DNA of 64,000 nucleotides. Origin: Mameliella sp. MMSF_3455. Its GTDB lineage: Bacteria; Pseudomonadota; Alphaproteobacteria; Rhodobacterales; Rhodobacteraceae. Shown one piece after another: positions 26,505 through 34,132 of this stretch. The translations under genes and the position numbers were made by a program. Below the pieces are notes generated by a model that had not been told where the DNA came from, did no database searches, and saw only the letters and a program-made list of their open reading frames with translations. The stretch covers positions 1 through 64,000 of the forward strand of contig NZ_JASHJL010000028.1 in the NCBI RefSeq assembly GCF_030733205.1. The letters are read 5' to 3'. How positions within the stretch are numbered: the stretch's first letter is position 1; each line of letters begins with the position of its first letter.

Positions 26505-26562
26505 GCGCTTGCCTGTGCGTCCCGCGCGGCGCAGTCTGGCGCCTGCAAGGGGGAGGGGCGTC

Positions 26563-27234
26563 ATGCGGACATACGAAGAGATTCTCGATCTCGCGGCGGA
26601 TCGCAAGGGCGGGCGCGCGGCGGTTCTGGCCGACATGCCGCCGGTTCTGGATGCGGATGCGCTGGCGGCCATTCCGGACGATCGCTGGCTGGCGCAGATG
26701 GCGCGCGGAATCTTTCAGGCCGGCATCAGCTGGCAGGTCGTGGAAAACAAGTGGCCGGGCATCGAAGAGGCGTTCCACGGTTTCGACGTCGGCCACGCCG
26801 CGATGATGTCGGAGGACCGGTTCGATGAATTGCTGTCCGATCCGCGCATCGTGCGCAGCCCGCCCAAGGTGCAGGCGATCCAGCAGAACGCCGTTTTCAT
26901 CCAGGAGGTGGCCGCCGAGGCGGGGTCATTCGGGCGCAAGGTGGGCGACTGGCCAGCAGAGGATTTTTCCGGGCTTTTGGAGTGGATGAAAAAGAACGGC
27001 GCCCGCCTGGGCGGGGCGACCGGCGCCTACACGCTGCGGTTCCTGGGCAAGGAAAGCTATGTCCTGTCGCCATCGGTCGTCGCGCGACTGGTGGCCGAAG
27101 GCGTGGTGGACAAGGCGCCGACATCGAAAAAGGCGATGCAGGCGGTTCAGGATGCCTTCAACACCTGGAAGGCCCAGAGCGGCGAGAGCCTGACGGTCAT
27201 CAGCCGCGTCCTCGCGCAAAGCATCGACGGATAA
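26563..27234 (+). CDS. DNA-3-methyladenine glycosylase I-like protein (Tag family, divergent)
   Basis: The 223-residue protein has the core of the Tag-type helix-hairpin-helix glycosylases: ARGIFQAGISWQVV (compare the QQAGLSW region of Tag), the HGFD...MSED...LLSDPRIVRSPPKVQAIQQNA stretch, and a second half with FLGKESYVLS. It lacks the N-terminal RCxW start and the terminal His/Cys that hold zinc in E. coli Tag, so it belongs to a zinc-less branch. The probable role is excision of alkylated purines, but activity is not certain. The start is ATG 26563 after GGGGGAGGGG. Confidence 0.8.
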   Translation: MRTYEEILDLAADRKGGRAAVLADMPPVLDADALAAIPDDRWLAQMARGIFQAGISWQVVENKWPGIEEAFHGFDVGHAAMMSEDRFDELLSDPRIVRSPPKVQAIQQNAVFIQEVAAEAGSFGRKVGDWPAEDFSGLLEWMKKNGARLGGATGAYTLRFLGKESYVLSPSVVARLVAEGVVDKAPTSKKAMQAVQDAFNTWKAQSGESLTVISRVLAQSIDG

Positions 27235-27326
27235 GGGGCGATGGCAGTGCCGCGGGGAAACCCGAAAGCCGTTTTCGATCCCGACGCACCGGCGCTATGG
27301 TCCGGGGCAAGGAGAAAGGGGGCTGA

Positions 27327-28067
27327 ATGACGGTCGTATCCCATGTCGAAGGTCCGCGGGGCGACAAGCTGGTCTATGCAAAGACCTCGGGCCGGGGGCC
27401 ATGCGTGGTCTTCCTGTCCGGCTATCGCTCGGACATGGAAGGCACCAAGGCGGTGCATCTCGAAGGCTGGGCCAAGTCGGAGGGCCGGGCCTTCCTGCGG
27501 CTGGACTATGCCGGACACGGGCAGTCCGGCGGGGTCTTCGAAGAGGGCTGTATCGGCGACTGGGCGGCGGATGCCGAGGCGGTCATCACCCATGCGGTGG
27601 AGGGTCCGGTGGTCCTGGTCGGCTCTTCGATGGGCGGCTGGATCGCCTCGATCCTGTCGAAACGCCTGCCGCAGATCGTGGGTTTCGTCGGCATCGCCGC
27701 CGCTCCGGATTTCACCGAGGACGGGTTCTGGGCCGGATTCTCGGAACAGGCGCGGCGCCAGGTCATGCAAGAGGGCAAGATCCTGATGCCCTCGGCCTAC
27801 GAGGATCCCTACGTCGTGACCCGCAAGCTGATCGAGGACGGGCGGCGCAACCTGGTGCTGCGCTCTCCGCTGTCGATGGATTGGCCGGTGCGGCTGTTGC
27901 AGGGCACGCTGGATGAGGCCGTCAGCCGCGAAACCGCGCTGCGCCTGCTGGACCATATCGAGGGACCGGACGTGCGATTGACGCTGGTCAAGGGCGCAGA
28001 TCACCGCTTTTCCACGCCCGTCTGCCTGACCCAGATCGAACGGGCCATCCGTGAGGTCCTGGGGTGA
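27327..28067 (+). CDS. alpha/beta hydrolase (first of an overlapping pair)
   Basis: This is a serine hydrolase of 246 residues. The nucleophile elbow is GSSMGG with Ser101. The strand-3 oxyanion segment is VVFLSGYRSDMEGTKA, a C-terminal Asp lies before DVRLTLVKGADHRF, and His is in ADHRF. The short-acyl/peptidase-like variant 'FLSGYRSDMEGTK' occurs in bacterial relatives of human ABHD10 (palmitoyl-protein thioesterase). The stop codon overlaps the GTG start of the next hydrolase gene (GTGA), so the two are translationally coupled. The natural substrate is unknown. Confidence 0.88.
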   Translation: MTVVSHVEGPRGDKLVYAKTSGRGPCVVFLSGYRSDMEGTKAVHLEGWAKSEGRAFLRLDYAGHGQSGGVFEEGCIGDWAADAEAVITHAVEGPVVLVGSSMGGWIASILSKRLPQIVGFVGIAAAPDFTEDGFWAGFSEQARRQVMQEGKILMPSAYEDPYVVTRKLIEDGRRNLVLRSPLSMDWPVRLLQGTLDEAVSRETALRLLDHIEGPDVRLTLVKGADHRFSTPVCLTQIERAIREVLG

Positions 28068-29029
28068 ATGCGCTGCTCTGGGGGCTTGGCGCGCTGGCCG
28101 CGGCGGGCGGCGCCTACAGCCTGTTCGCTCCGCGCGAACCCGTGGTGACGAATGTCCGTTTTGACGCGGCGCTGCTGGACGGCGGCGTTGACGACTGGCT
28201 GGTGCGGAGCGAGGCCAAGGTTCCCAACCTGCGCCCCGGGGCGCAAAAACAGGTGATCTGGGCGGGCGCACCCGAGGCGCAGACCGACTGGGCGTTGGTC
28301 TATGTGCACGGGTTTTCGGCCGCTTCGCAGGAACTCCGTCCGGTGCCGGACATGGTTGCGCAGGGCCTGGGGGCCAACCTGGTCTTTACCCGGCTCAAGG
28401 GCCACGGACGCGACGGCCCCGCGATGGCAGAGGCCACGGTCGAGGGCTGGATGGAGGACATGGCCGAGGCGCTGGCCATCGGGCACCGTATCGGACGCCG
28501 CGTGCTGCTGATGGGCTGTTCCACCGGCGCCACGCTCGCAACCTTGGCCCTGCACGAGGAAATGGGCGCGGAGGTCGCGGGGGCGATCCTCGTGTCCCCC
28601 AATTTCAAACTGGCAGACCCGAAAACCGCGCTGATCACCTGGCCGGGTGCGCGCTGGTGGCTGCCCTGGCTGGCAGGACGCGAGATCGGCTTTGACCCGC
28701 GCGGAGAGGCGCATGGGCAATACTGGACCTCTCGCTATCCCAGTCTTGCGGTCCTGCCCATGGGGGCGGCGGTGCGCGAGGTACACCGGCGGCGGCAGGA
28801 GGACCTGTCCGCGCCCGCACTCTTTGTCTTCGACCCCGGCGACCGGATCGTCGATCACCAGGTCAGTCGGCAGGTCGCCGCGCGCTGGGGGGCGGGGGCC
28901 GATCTGCACGAACTGGACCTTGGGCCAGAGGACGACCCCTCGCGTCACCTGGTGGCGGGCGATGTCCTGTCGCCCCGCATGTCTGAACCGGTGGCAGGGG
29001 CCATGTTGGACTGGGTGCGCCGCCTGTGA
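28064..29029 (+). CDS. alpha/beta hydrolase, membrane-anchored (second of an overlapping pair)
   Basis: This is a lipase/esterase-like hydrolase of 321 residues. The nucleophile elbow is MGCSTGATLA with Ser153. An acid residue is in FDPGDRIVD and His follows in SRHLVAG. The oxyanion-hole stretch is VYVHGFSAASQE. The N-terminus (residues 3-22) is hydrophobic and may be a signal anchor. It starts with GTG at 28064 overlapping the preceding stop; the next internal ATG would remove the conserved region. The paired layout suggests both act on related esters. Confidence 0.85.
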   Translation: MNALLWGLGALAAAGGAYSLFAPREPVVTNVRFDAALLDGGVDDWLVRSEAKVPNLRPGAQKQVIWAGAPEAQTDWALVYVHGFSAASQELRPVPDMVAQGLGANLVFTRLKGHGRDGPAMAEATVEGWMEDMAEALAIGHRIGRRVLLMGCSTGATLATLALHEEMGAEVAGAILVSPNFKLADPKTALITWPGARWWLPWLAGREIGFDPRGEAHGQYWTSRYPSLAVLPMGAAVREVHRRRQEDLSAPALFVFDPGDRIVDHQVSRQVAARWGAGADLHELDLGPEDDPSRHLVAGDVLSPRMSEPVAGAMLDWVRRL

Positions 29030-29054
29030 TGTGGCGCCGAAAAAGAAAAGAGCG

Positions 29055-29283
29055 ATGGACCGGAGAGGCAGCTTGATCATGCTTGGATGCCGGGACATGG
29101 CGCGCGCCGGAGGGCTTGGGGACCGGCGCCACGATCCTGAAACAGGCGCATGACGTCTTTTGGAGCGGGCACATCGGCTATTTCGCCGACCCCGAGGGCC
29201 ATGTCCGGGAGGCGGCCCATCATCCGTTTTCGACGCTGGGGCCGAACGGGGAATTCCGCTGGAAAGGCTACGGCGATGACTGA
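29055..29283 (+). pseudogene. VOC/glyoxalase family gene with internal deletion and frameshift
   Basis: The first part, from ATG 29055, encodes an N-terminus typical of VOC proteins (SLIMLGCRDMARA). The second part, in another frame from about 29110, encodes the C-terminal half (GLGTGATILKQAHDVFW..., then GYFADPEGH). Between them about 55-60 codons of the usual domain are missing, including the first metal-ligand region, and the frame changes at the junction. The terminal part remains open to TGA 29283, so loss was probably recent. No intact homologue lies nearby. Function is presumed lost. Confidence 0.75.
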
Positions 29284-29295
29284 TCGGACGAATTC

Positions 29296-29925
29296 ATGAG
29301 GCGTCCGCGCTCCATGTGGTCTCTGGAAACCCTGGGGCGCGAACGCCTGTCGCGGCATTTCTGGATGCGCGAGTTCCTCTGTTCGGAAATCGGGAATGTC
29401 CACGGCATCAGCAACATCCCGGACATTCCCGACCTGGCGCTGGAGCGCGGGCGGGCCTTTGCCACGACCTTGCTGGACCCGCTGGAGGAGACCTTTGGCC
29501 GGATCTTTGTCCGCTCGGGCTATCGCTCGGCGCGGCTGAACGCCTTTGGCAACGCGCACCGGCTGAACTGCGCGCGCAATGACTATCCGCTGGAATGCCA
29601 TATCTGGGATCTGCCCGAGCGGCCCGTGGCGGGCGCCTCGATCGTGATCCCCTGGTTTGCGGATCGCCATGCGCAGGGCCGCGACTGGCGCGACCTAGCC
29701 TGGTGGCTGCATGACCACCTCGATTTTTCCGAGATCTGGTTCTTTCCAAAGCTCTGCGCCTTCAACATCGCCTGGCGGCCAGAGCCCCTGCGCCGGATCG
29801 ACAGTTACATCGCGCCAAAGGGCTGCCTGCTGAAACCCGGGGCGCAGCCCGCCGAACCGCCCGAGGATCGGGCAGCGCGCTACCGGGATTTCCCGCCGTT
29901 CCGCGGCATTGCCTATCCGGGTTGA
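29296..29925 (+). CDS. peptidase M15-like hypothetical protein
   Basis: This 209-residue protein has an M15-like motif FVRSGYRSARLNAFGNAHRLNC (about residues 70-91), which recalls VanY/peptidase M15 domains where SGYRS precedes the metal His. Trp- and His-rich segments follow (WDLPE, WWLHDHLDFSEIWFFP). A clear zinc triad cannot be assigned without alignment. The start at ATG 29296 lies just after the decayed VOC gene. No signal peptide is obvious. The protein may be a phage-like or cell-wall-related amidase relative; the identification is tentative. Confidence 0.65.
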   Translation: MRRPRSMWSLETLGRERLSRHFWMREFLCSEIGNVHGISNIPDIPDLALERGRAFATTLLDPLEETFGRIFVRSGYRSARLNAFGNAHRLNCARNDYPLECHIWDLPERPVAGASIVIPWFADRHAQGRDWRDLAWWLHDHLDFSEIWFFPKLCAFNIAWRPEPLRRIDSYIAPKGCLLKPGAQPAEPPEDRAARYRDFPPFRGIAYPG

Positions 29926-29989
29926 GCCGTGCTGGACAGGACCGCGGACCGGGGCTAGCGTGCGGAAAACACAACCAAAGAGAGATACG

Positions 29990-30046
29990 ATGGCGCCCGC
30001 GCCGCAGAAATCCGTTCCGATGTCTCGTCCGGGGGGCCGTGCCTGA
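29990..30046 (+). other. possible 18-codon leader ORF coupled to the SnoaL-like gene
   Basis: A short frame (MAPAPQKSVPMSRPGGRA) begins at ATG 29990 after AGAGAG and ends with a TGA that overlaps the next ATG (TGATG at 30044-30048). Such overlap would allow translational coupling, but codon use gives no proof that it is expressed. Confidence 0.3.
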
Positions 30047-31008
30047 TGCATGGCCTCGATCCGCAAAACCGCGATTTCGCGGACTTCCTGCTGACCGCCA
30101 CCCGCGAGATCTGGGAGGGGCGGGGCCTGACCGCGAGGGCGCAGGCCTATTACCATCCCGACGTGATCTTGCGCGGCGCCGAAGGCGTGCAGTTCGGCGC
30201 CCGCGCCGTGGCCGATGACGCGATGGCCACGCTGGTCAGCCTGCCGGACCGGCGCCTATTAGGGGAGGACGTGATCTGGTCTGGCCATGACCGGGTGGGG
30301 ATGCTGGGGTCGCAACGCATTCTGACATTGGCAACCCATAGCGGTGACGGTCCCCTTGGCCCCGCGACGGGGCGCACTCTGAAATACCGCGAGATCGTGG
30401 ACAGCTACGCCAAGCGCGACCAGATCAGCGATGTCTGGCGGGTGATCGACAGCGGCGCGCTGCTGCGCCAGCTGGACCGCACGGCAGAGGACTGGGCGCG
30501 GGCCCGGCTGCCGCATCTGGACCCGGACACGCAGCCGTTCACGCCCCGCGTCGACGTCACCGGCCCCTATACGGGCCAGGGCAACGCCGACCAATGGGGA
30601 GAGGGGTTTGCCAACGTGCTGATCCGGGTGATGGAGGGCGATCTGTCGATCATCCCGGACCAGTACGACCGGGCGTGCCACCTGTATTATCCCTGCGGCG
30701 TCGAGGCACACGGGCCGGAGGCGGCGGATCGCTTCTGGCTGGGGCTCAGGGCGGCGCTGCCCTCGGCCCGGTTCGAGGTGCATCACCGGATCGGGATGGA
30801 AGAGCCGCTGATGCCGCCACGCGCGGCGCTGCGCTGGTCGCTCAAGGGCCGGCACGAGGGCTGGGGGGCTTTCGGCGCGCCCACCGGGGCGGACGTCTAC
30901 GTCATGGGGATCAGCCATGCGGAATTCGGCCCCGGCGGCTTGCGCCGGGAATGGACATTGTACGATGAGGCCGCGGTCTGGACTCAGATCGTGGCCCAGA
31001 CCGGGTGA
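30046..31008 (+). CDS. tandem SnoaL/NTF2-like domain protein
   Basis: This is a 320-residue protein made of two SnoaL-like (NTF2-fold) halves. The first, about 1-140, has a typical FLLTATREIWEGRGL...YYHPDVILRGAEG start. The second, about 175-315, has GFANVLIRVMEGDLSI and CHLYYPCGVEAHG. These cone-shaped folds often bind small hydrophobic ligands and serve as cyclases, isomerases or regulators. It overlaps the methyltransferase gene downstream by four bases. The ATG follows a short ORF in the TGATG arrangement. Substrate unknown. Confidence 0.75.
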   Translation: MHGLDPQNRDFADFLLTATREIWEGRGLTARAQAYYHPDVILRGAEGVQFGARAVADDAMATLVSLPDRRLLGEDVIWSGHDRVGMLGSQRILTLATHSGDGPLGPATGRTLKYREIVDSYAKRDQISDVWRVIDSGALLRQLDRTAEDWARARLPHLDPDTQPFTPRVDVTGPYTGQGNADQWGEGFANVLIRVMEGDLSIIPDQYDRACHLYYPCGVEAHGPEAADRFWLGLRAALPSARFEVHHRIGMEEPLMPPRAALRWSLKGRHEGWGAFGAPTGADVYVMGISHAEFGPGGLRREWTLYDEAAVWTQIVAQTG

Positions 31009-31601
31009 GCCTGCGCGAGACCTACGAACGGCAGGCGGCCCGCTACGACGCGGCACGCGGAAAGTCGCTGTTCGAACGTGCCTGGCTGGATCGTGCGCTG
31101 GCGGATGTTCCTGCGGGTGGGGCTGTGCTGGACCTGGGCTGTGGGGCGGGGCGCCCGATCGGGGTCTACCTTGCGGATCAGGGGTTTGCCGTCACGGGTG
31201 TCGATTTCTCACCGGCCATGCTGGCGCTTTTCGGGCGTCATGTGCCTGCGGCGCGGACCTTGCTGGCGGACATGCGGGCGCTGGACCTTGGACAGACCTT
31301 CGACGCGATCATCGGCTGGGGCAGCTTCTTTCACCTGACGGAGGCGGAACAGCGTGACGCCTTGCCCCGTATCGCGGCGCACCTTGCGCCGGGCGGGCGG
31401 CTCTTGCTGACGGTTGGCCCGGGGGCCGGAGAGGCCTGGGGCACCGTCGGGGATGAGCGCGTCTACCATGCGTCGCTGTCGCAAGATGACTATGCCGCCT
31501 TGCTCTCTGCGGCAGGTGCCCCGGTTGAGGATTTCGTGCCCGAGGACCCGACCTGCAACGGGCATTCGCTGCTGCTTGCACGGCGCCCGGCCGAGGCCTA
31601 G
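31005..31601 (+). CDS. class I SAM-dependent methyltransferase
   Basis: This is a Rossmann-fold methyltransferase of 198 residues. Motif I is VLDLGCGAGRPIG (about residues 41-53), Asp is present at the end of strand 2 (TGVDFSP), and a motif IV-like FDAIIGWGSFFHL follows. The start codon is GTG overlapping the SnoaL stop (GTGA), a sign of coupling. The family covers methylation of small molecules as well as proteins, and the substrate is not visible. It is followed by an alpha/beta hydrolase gene after a 73-base gap. Confidence 0.9.
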   Translation: MSLRETYERQAARYDAARGKSLFERAWLDRALADVPAGGAVLDLGCGAGRPIGVYLADQGFAVTGVDFSPAMLALFGRHVPAARTLLADMRALDLGQTFDAIIGWGSFFHLTEAEQRDALPRIAAHLAPGGRLLLTVGPGAGEAWGTVGDERVYHASLSQDDYAALLSAAGAPVEDFVPEDPTCNGHSLLLARRPAEA

Positions 31602-31674
31602 GGTGCCGCCGCACGGGCAGGGGTGAAACGAAGCAAATGCAGGACTTTCAGCACATTTCAGGCGCCGCCGGACC

Positions 31675-32385
31675 ATGACGGAGCCGGTGGTCTTTCTGCC
31701 CGGGATGATGTGCGACGCGCGGCTCTTTGGGCCGCAGATCACGGATCTGTCCCGCGATCACGCGGTGATGACGGTGCCGATCACGCAGGGCGAACGGGTC
31801 GAGGAGATCGCCTCGTCCGTGCTGGACGTGGCGCCGATGCGCTTTACCCTCGCCGGGCTCGGCATGGGTGGCATGGTGGCGATGGAACTTTACCGCCGCG
31901 CGCCTGATCGGGTGACGCGGCTGGCGCTGATGGATACCAGCCCGCTGCCCGAACCGCCCCAGATGGCGGCGATGCGTGATCCGCAAATCATCCGGGCGCG
32001 GTCCGGCAAGCTGCGCGAGGTCATTTCGAACGACCTGCTGCCGCAATACCTGGCGCATGGCCCCCACAGCGCCGAGGTGGGCGCGCTGGTCATGGACATG
32101 GCGCTGGGCCTTGGGGTCGAGGTCTTTGTCCGCCAGTCGCGTGCGATGCAACGGCGGCGCGACCAGCAGGGCACGCTGCGGCGGATCAACGTGCCGTCGC
32201 TGGTGCTCTGCGGGGCCAAGGACCCGATCTGCCCGATCAAGCGCCATAGCTTCATGGCCGAGATGATCCCCAAGGCAGAGTTGCGCGTGATCGAAGAGGC
32301 CGCGCATATGCCGACCCTGGAACAGCCCGAAGAGGTCACGCGCGCGCTGCGGGACTGGCTGGCCGAACCGCTGCTCCTGCGCTGA
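31675..32385 (+). CDS. alpha/beta hydrolase-fold protein with Gly in place of the nucleophile Ser
   Basis: The 236-residue protein has a complete alpha/beta-hydrolase outline: strand-3 VVFLPGMMCDARLFGPQ, the elbow region AGLGMGGMVAMELYRRAP, and the C-terminal acid and His (AAHMPTLEQPE). At the nucleophile position of the elbow (Sm-x-Nu-x-Sm), where relatives have GLSMGG, residue 63 is Gly (GLGMGG). Either the protein is not a serine hydrolase or the annotated branch has lost catalysis. The final gene before rnpB; spacing to the RNase P promoter is only 10 bases. Confidence 0.85.
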   Translation: MTEPVVFLPGMMCDARLFGPQITDLSRDHAVMTVPITQGERVEEIASSVLDVAPMRFTLAGLGMGGMVAMELYRRAPDRVTRLALMDTSPLPEPPQMAAMRDPQIIRARSGKLREVISNDLLPQYLAHGPHSAEVGALVMDMALGLGVEVFVRQSRAMQRRRDQQGTLRRINVPSLVLCGAKDPICPIKRHSFMAEMIPKAELRVIEEAAHMPTLEQPEEVTRALRDWLAEPLLLR

Positions 32386-32395
32386 GTTTGCGGGA

Positions 32396-32424
32396 TTGAC
32401 CGAGGCGGGCGGCGTCCCTATGTG
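32396..32424 (+). promoter_or_regulatory. sigma-70 type promoter of rnpB
   Basis: TTGACC (32396-32401), a 17-base spacer and TATGTG (32419-32424) place transcription start at about 32431, exactly where the P1 helix of RNase P RNA begins. Confidence 0.8.
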
Positions 32425-32430
32425 GGGCGG

Positions 32431-32856
32431 GCGCGGAAGGCCGGACGGCCGCTTGCCATTGGCGAGAGGAAAGTCCGGACTCACCGAAGCACCGGTGCCG
32501 GGTAACGCCCGGGCAGGGCAACCTGACGGAAAGCGCCACAGAAATGAAACCGCCGTCGCACCGGAGGTGCGCACTGGAAGTCCGCTTCTGGTGAGACCAA
32601 AGGAGACTGTGGCGGTAAGGGTGAAACGGTGGGGTAAGAGCCCACCGGGGGGCTGGCAACAGCGCCCGCATGGCAAGCCCCACCGGGAGCAATGCCGAAT
32701 AGGGATCGTGCGCGCCTTCGGGCGCAGGGCCGCTTCGGCCCCGGCGATCCGGGTTGGCAGCTAGAGCCGCGTGGCAACGCGCGGTCCAGAGGAATGGTCG
32801 TCTGAGGGCGGGGAAACCCGTCCAAGAACAGAATCCGGCTTACAGGCCTTCCGCGC
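32431..32856 (+). ncRNA. rnpB: RNase P RNA (bacterial type A)
   Basis: This is the catalytic RNA that trims the 5' leader of tRNA precursors. Its ends form the P1 helix: GCGCGGAAGGCC (32431-32442) pairs perfectly with GGCCTTCCGCGC (32845-32856). The conserved P4-region sequence GAGAGGAAAGTCCGGAC is seen near 32464, the ACAGAAA-like segment occurs at 32535-32545, and the 3' conserved CAGAATCCGGCTTAC lies before P1. Length (~426 nt) and layout fit alphaproteobacterial type A RNA. A T run (32862-32866) follows. Confidence 0.97.
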
Positions 32857-32880
32857 ACGAGTTTTTGGCCCGATCCCGTG

Positions 32881-32908
32881 TTGACTCGCGGGCGATACGC
32901 GGTAAAAG
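32881..32908 (+). promoter_or_regulatory. sigma-70 type promoter of rpmG
   Basis: TTGACT (32881-32886), a 16-base spacer and TAAAAG (32903-32908) lie about 58 bases upstream of the rpmG ATG. Confidence 0.6.
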
Positions 32909-32965
32909 GCGAGCTTCATACAGATTTCACACCGGGCGATCTTCCGGTGTTGCAGGAGACGACAC

Positions 32966-33133
32966 ATGGCGAAGCCGACCACCATCAAGATCCGCCTGAA
33001 CTCCACCGCGGGCACCGGCCACTTCTACGTGACCAAGAAGAACGCTCGGACCATGACCGAGAAGATGTCGATCAAGAAGTACGACCCCGTTGCGCGCAAG
33101 CACGTGGAGTACAAGGAAGGCAAGATCAAGTAA
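32966..33133 (+). CDS. rpmG: 50S ribosomal protein L33
   Basis: This is a large-subunit ribosomal protein of 55 residues. It starts [18 protein letters not shown] and includes FYVTKKNAR and [18 protein letters not shown], all characteristic of L33. It is the cysteine-free form, which does not bind zinc, as is usual in alphaproteobacteria. The start follows GCAGGAGACGAC. It lies between rnpB and a decayed GNAT gene. Confidence 0.97.
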   Translation: MAKPTTIKIRLNSTAGTGHFYVTKKNARTMTEKMSIKKYDPVARKHVEYKEGKIK

Positions 33134-33269
33134 GCCATTCTGGCCGAAGGTCTTTTTTCGGGTCGCGCGGGGGATGCCCCACGCGGCCTTTTCGTCGTTG
33201 GCACCTGTAGGATGGGTGGTCGTGCAATGTCGGGCCAGACCGGGTCGCGCACCGACCGGCAAGAGGACA

Positions 33270-33569
33270 TTGGCGCGCGGATTACCCGCTTTCTACGCTG
33301 GCGACGGCGGTCCGCTGATCGGACGGGCGCAGCCCGCGCGTGTCGTCTCCGGCCGGTTCCACGTTGTCGAGGATGATGCCGGGCGCCAGTTGTGCGCTGG
33401 CTGCTGGTCTCTACGGGCGCGGGGCCATTTCCTGCAAGAGGCACGGGACGACAAGCTGCCAGAGGTGCATTGCCAGAGCGCGCTGACCGCGCGTTCTTTC
33501 CATGAAAACATGGGGTGCCAGCCGTGGCACGTGATCAACGTACCGCTGCCCGGCGATTCTCATGATCTG
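33270..33569 (+). pseudogene. GNAT acetyltransferase remnant with deleted acetyl-CoA core
   Basis: Reading frame 33270-33569 resembles an N-terminal strand (PLIGRAQPARVVSGRFHVVEDDAGRQLCAGCWSL) followed directly by the C-terminal strand/helix (KLPEVHCQSALTARSFHENMGC). In intact relatives about 35-40 residues, including the Q/RxxGxG/A acetyl-CoA loop, lie between these parts. No good start codon with a ribosome site is present and the C-terminus runs into unrelated sequence. Hence a decayed gene. It lies between rpmG and the cupin gene. Confidence 0.65.
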
Positions 33570-33581
33570 CCAGCCCAGGGC

Positions 33582-34043
33582 TCACCCCTTCAAGGGGTCC
33601 GCCGGAGCGCCATTGGCCCTGGTCCAGCGGCGTTCCTCGCCGTGGCTGCGTTCGATCAGCTGGACCCGGTCGTGACCGGGGTAATGCACGCGGTCGCGGG
33701 TGGCCCGGGTGCCGATCACCAGGATGCGCGCGGGCGTATCGCCCCGGTTTTCCAGGCGATGTGCGGTCTCGACCCCGGCGGCAAAGGTGGCGGCGGTGCC
33801 TGCGTTCATCTCCTGCTCGCTTTCGCCCTCGACCAGTGTCAGCGTGCCGTCCAGCACATAGATCATCTCGTCCTCGGCCTCATGCCAGTGCGCGTAAGAG
33901 GAGGCTGCCCCCGGGGCGAGGATTTCGACCAATGCCCCGAATTGCGTCAACCCGCCCGATTCGCTGAACAGCAGCGTCTCGAAACTGCCGAGCGCGCCAT
34001 CGCCCGTTTTTCGCTGCACGGAGTCTTCGGTGATGATCGGCAT
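33582..34043 (-). CDS. cupin domain-containing protein
   Basis: This is a small single-domain cupin of 153 residues. Cupin motif 1 is seen as YAHWHEAEDEMIYVLDG (about residues 55-71; metal ligands His58, His60 and Glu64) and motif 2 as GVETAHRLENRGDTPARILVIG. Such proteins bind a divalent metal or a small molecule and serve as oxygenases, isomerases or storage-like binders; the sequence gives no substrate. The ATG at 34043 lies 39 bases beyond the BI-1 terminator. The C-terminus is adjacent to the decayed GNAT gene. Confidence 0.88.
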   Translation of the reverse strand: MPIITEDSVQRKTGDGALGSFETLLFSESGGLTQFGALVEILAPGAASSYAHWHEAEDEMIYVLDGTLTLVEGESEQEMNAGTAATFAAGVETAHRLENRGDTPARILVIGTRATRDRVHYPGHDRVQLIERSHGEERRWTRANGAPADPLKG

Positions 34044-34075
34044 GTTGTCCCCCCACGGCCCCTTGGCCCAACACG

Positions 34076-34103
34076 AAAAAAGGGCCGGTCAGATGACCGG
34101 CCC
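34076..34103 (-). terminator. Rho-independent terminator of the BI-1-like gene
   Basis: GGGCCGGTCA and TGACCGGCCC (34082-34103) form a strong hairpin. On the minus strand the stem is followed by a run of six T residues (34076-34081), ahead of the cupin start. Confidence 0.9.
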
Positions 34104-34132
34104 CCTTGGTATAACACGAATGCGAGGATCCG

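Noticed and set aside
34104-34115. GGTATAACAC resembling the GntR operator
   Set aside because: Only the left half matches TGGTATACCA and the symmetry is lost; position after a terminator makes it unlikely to be an operator.
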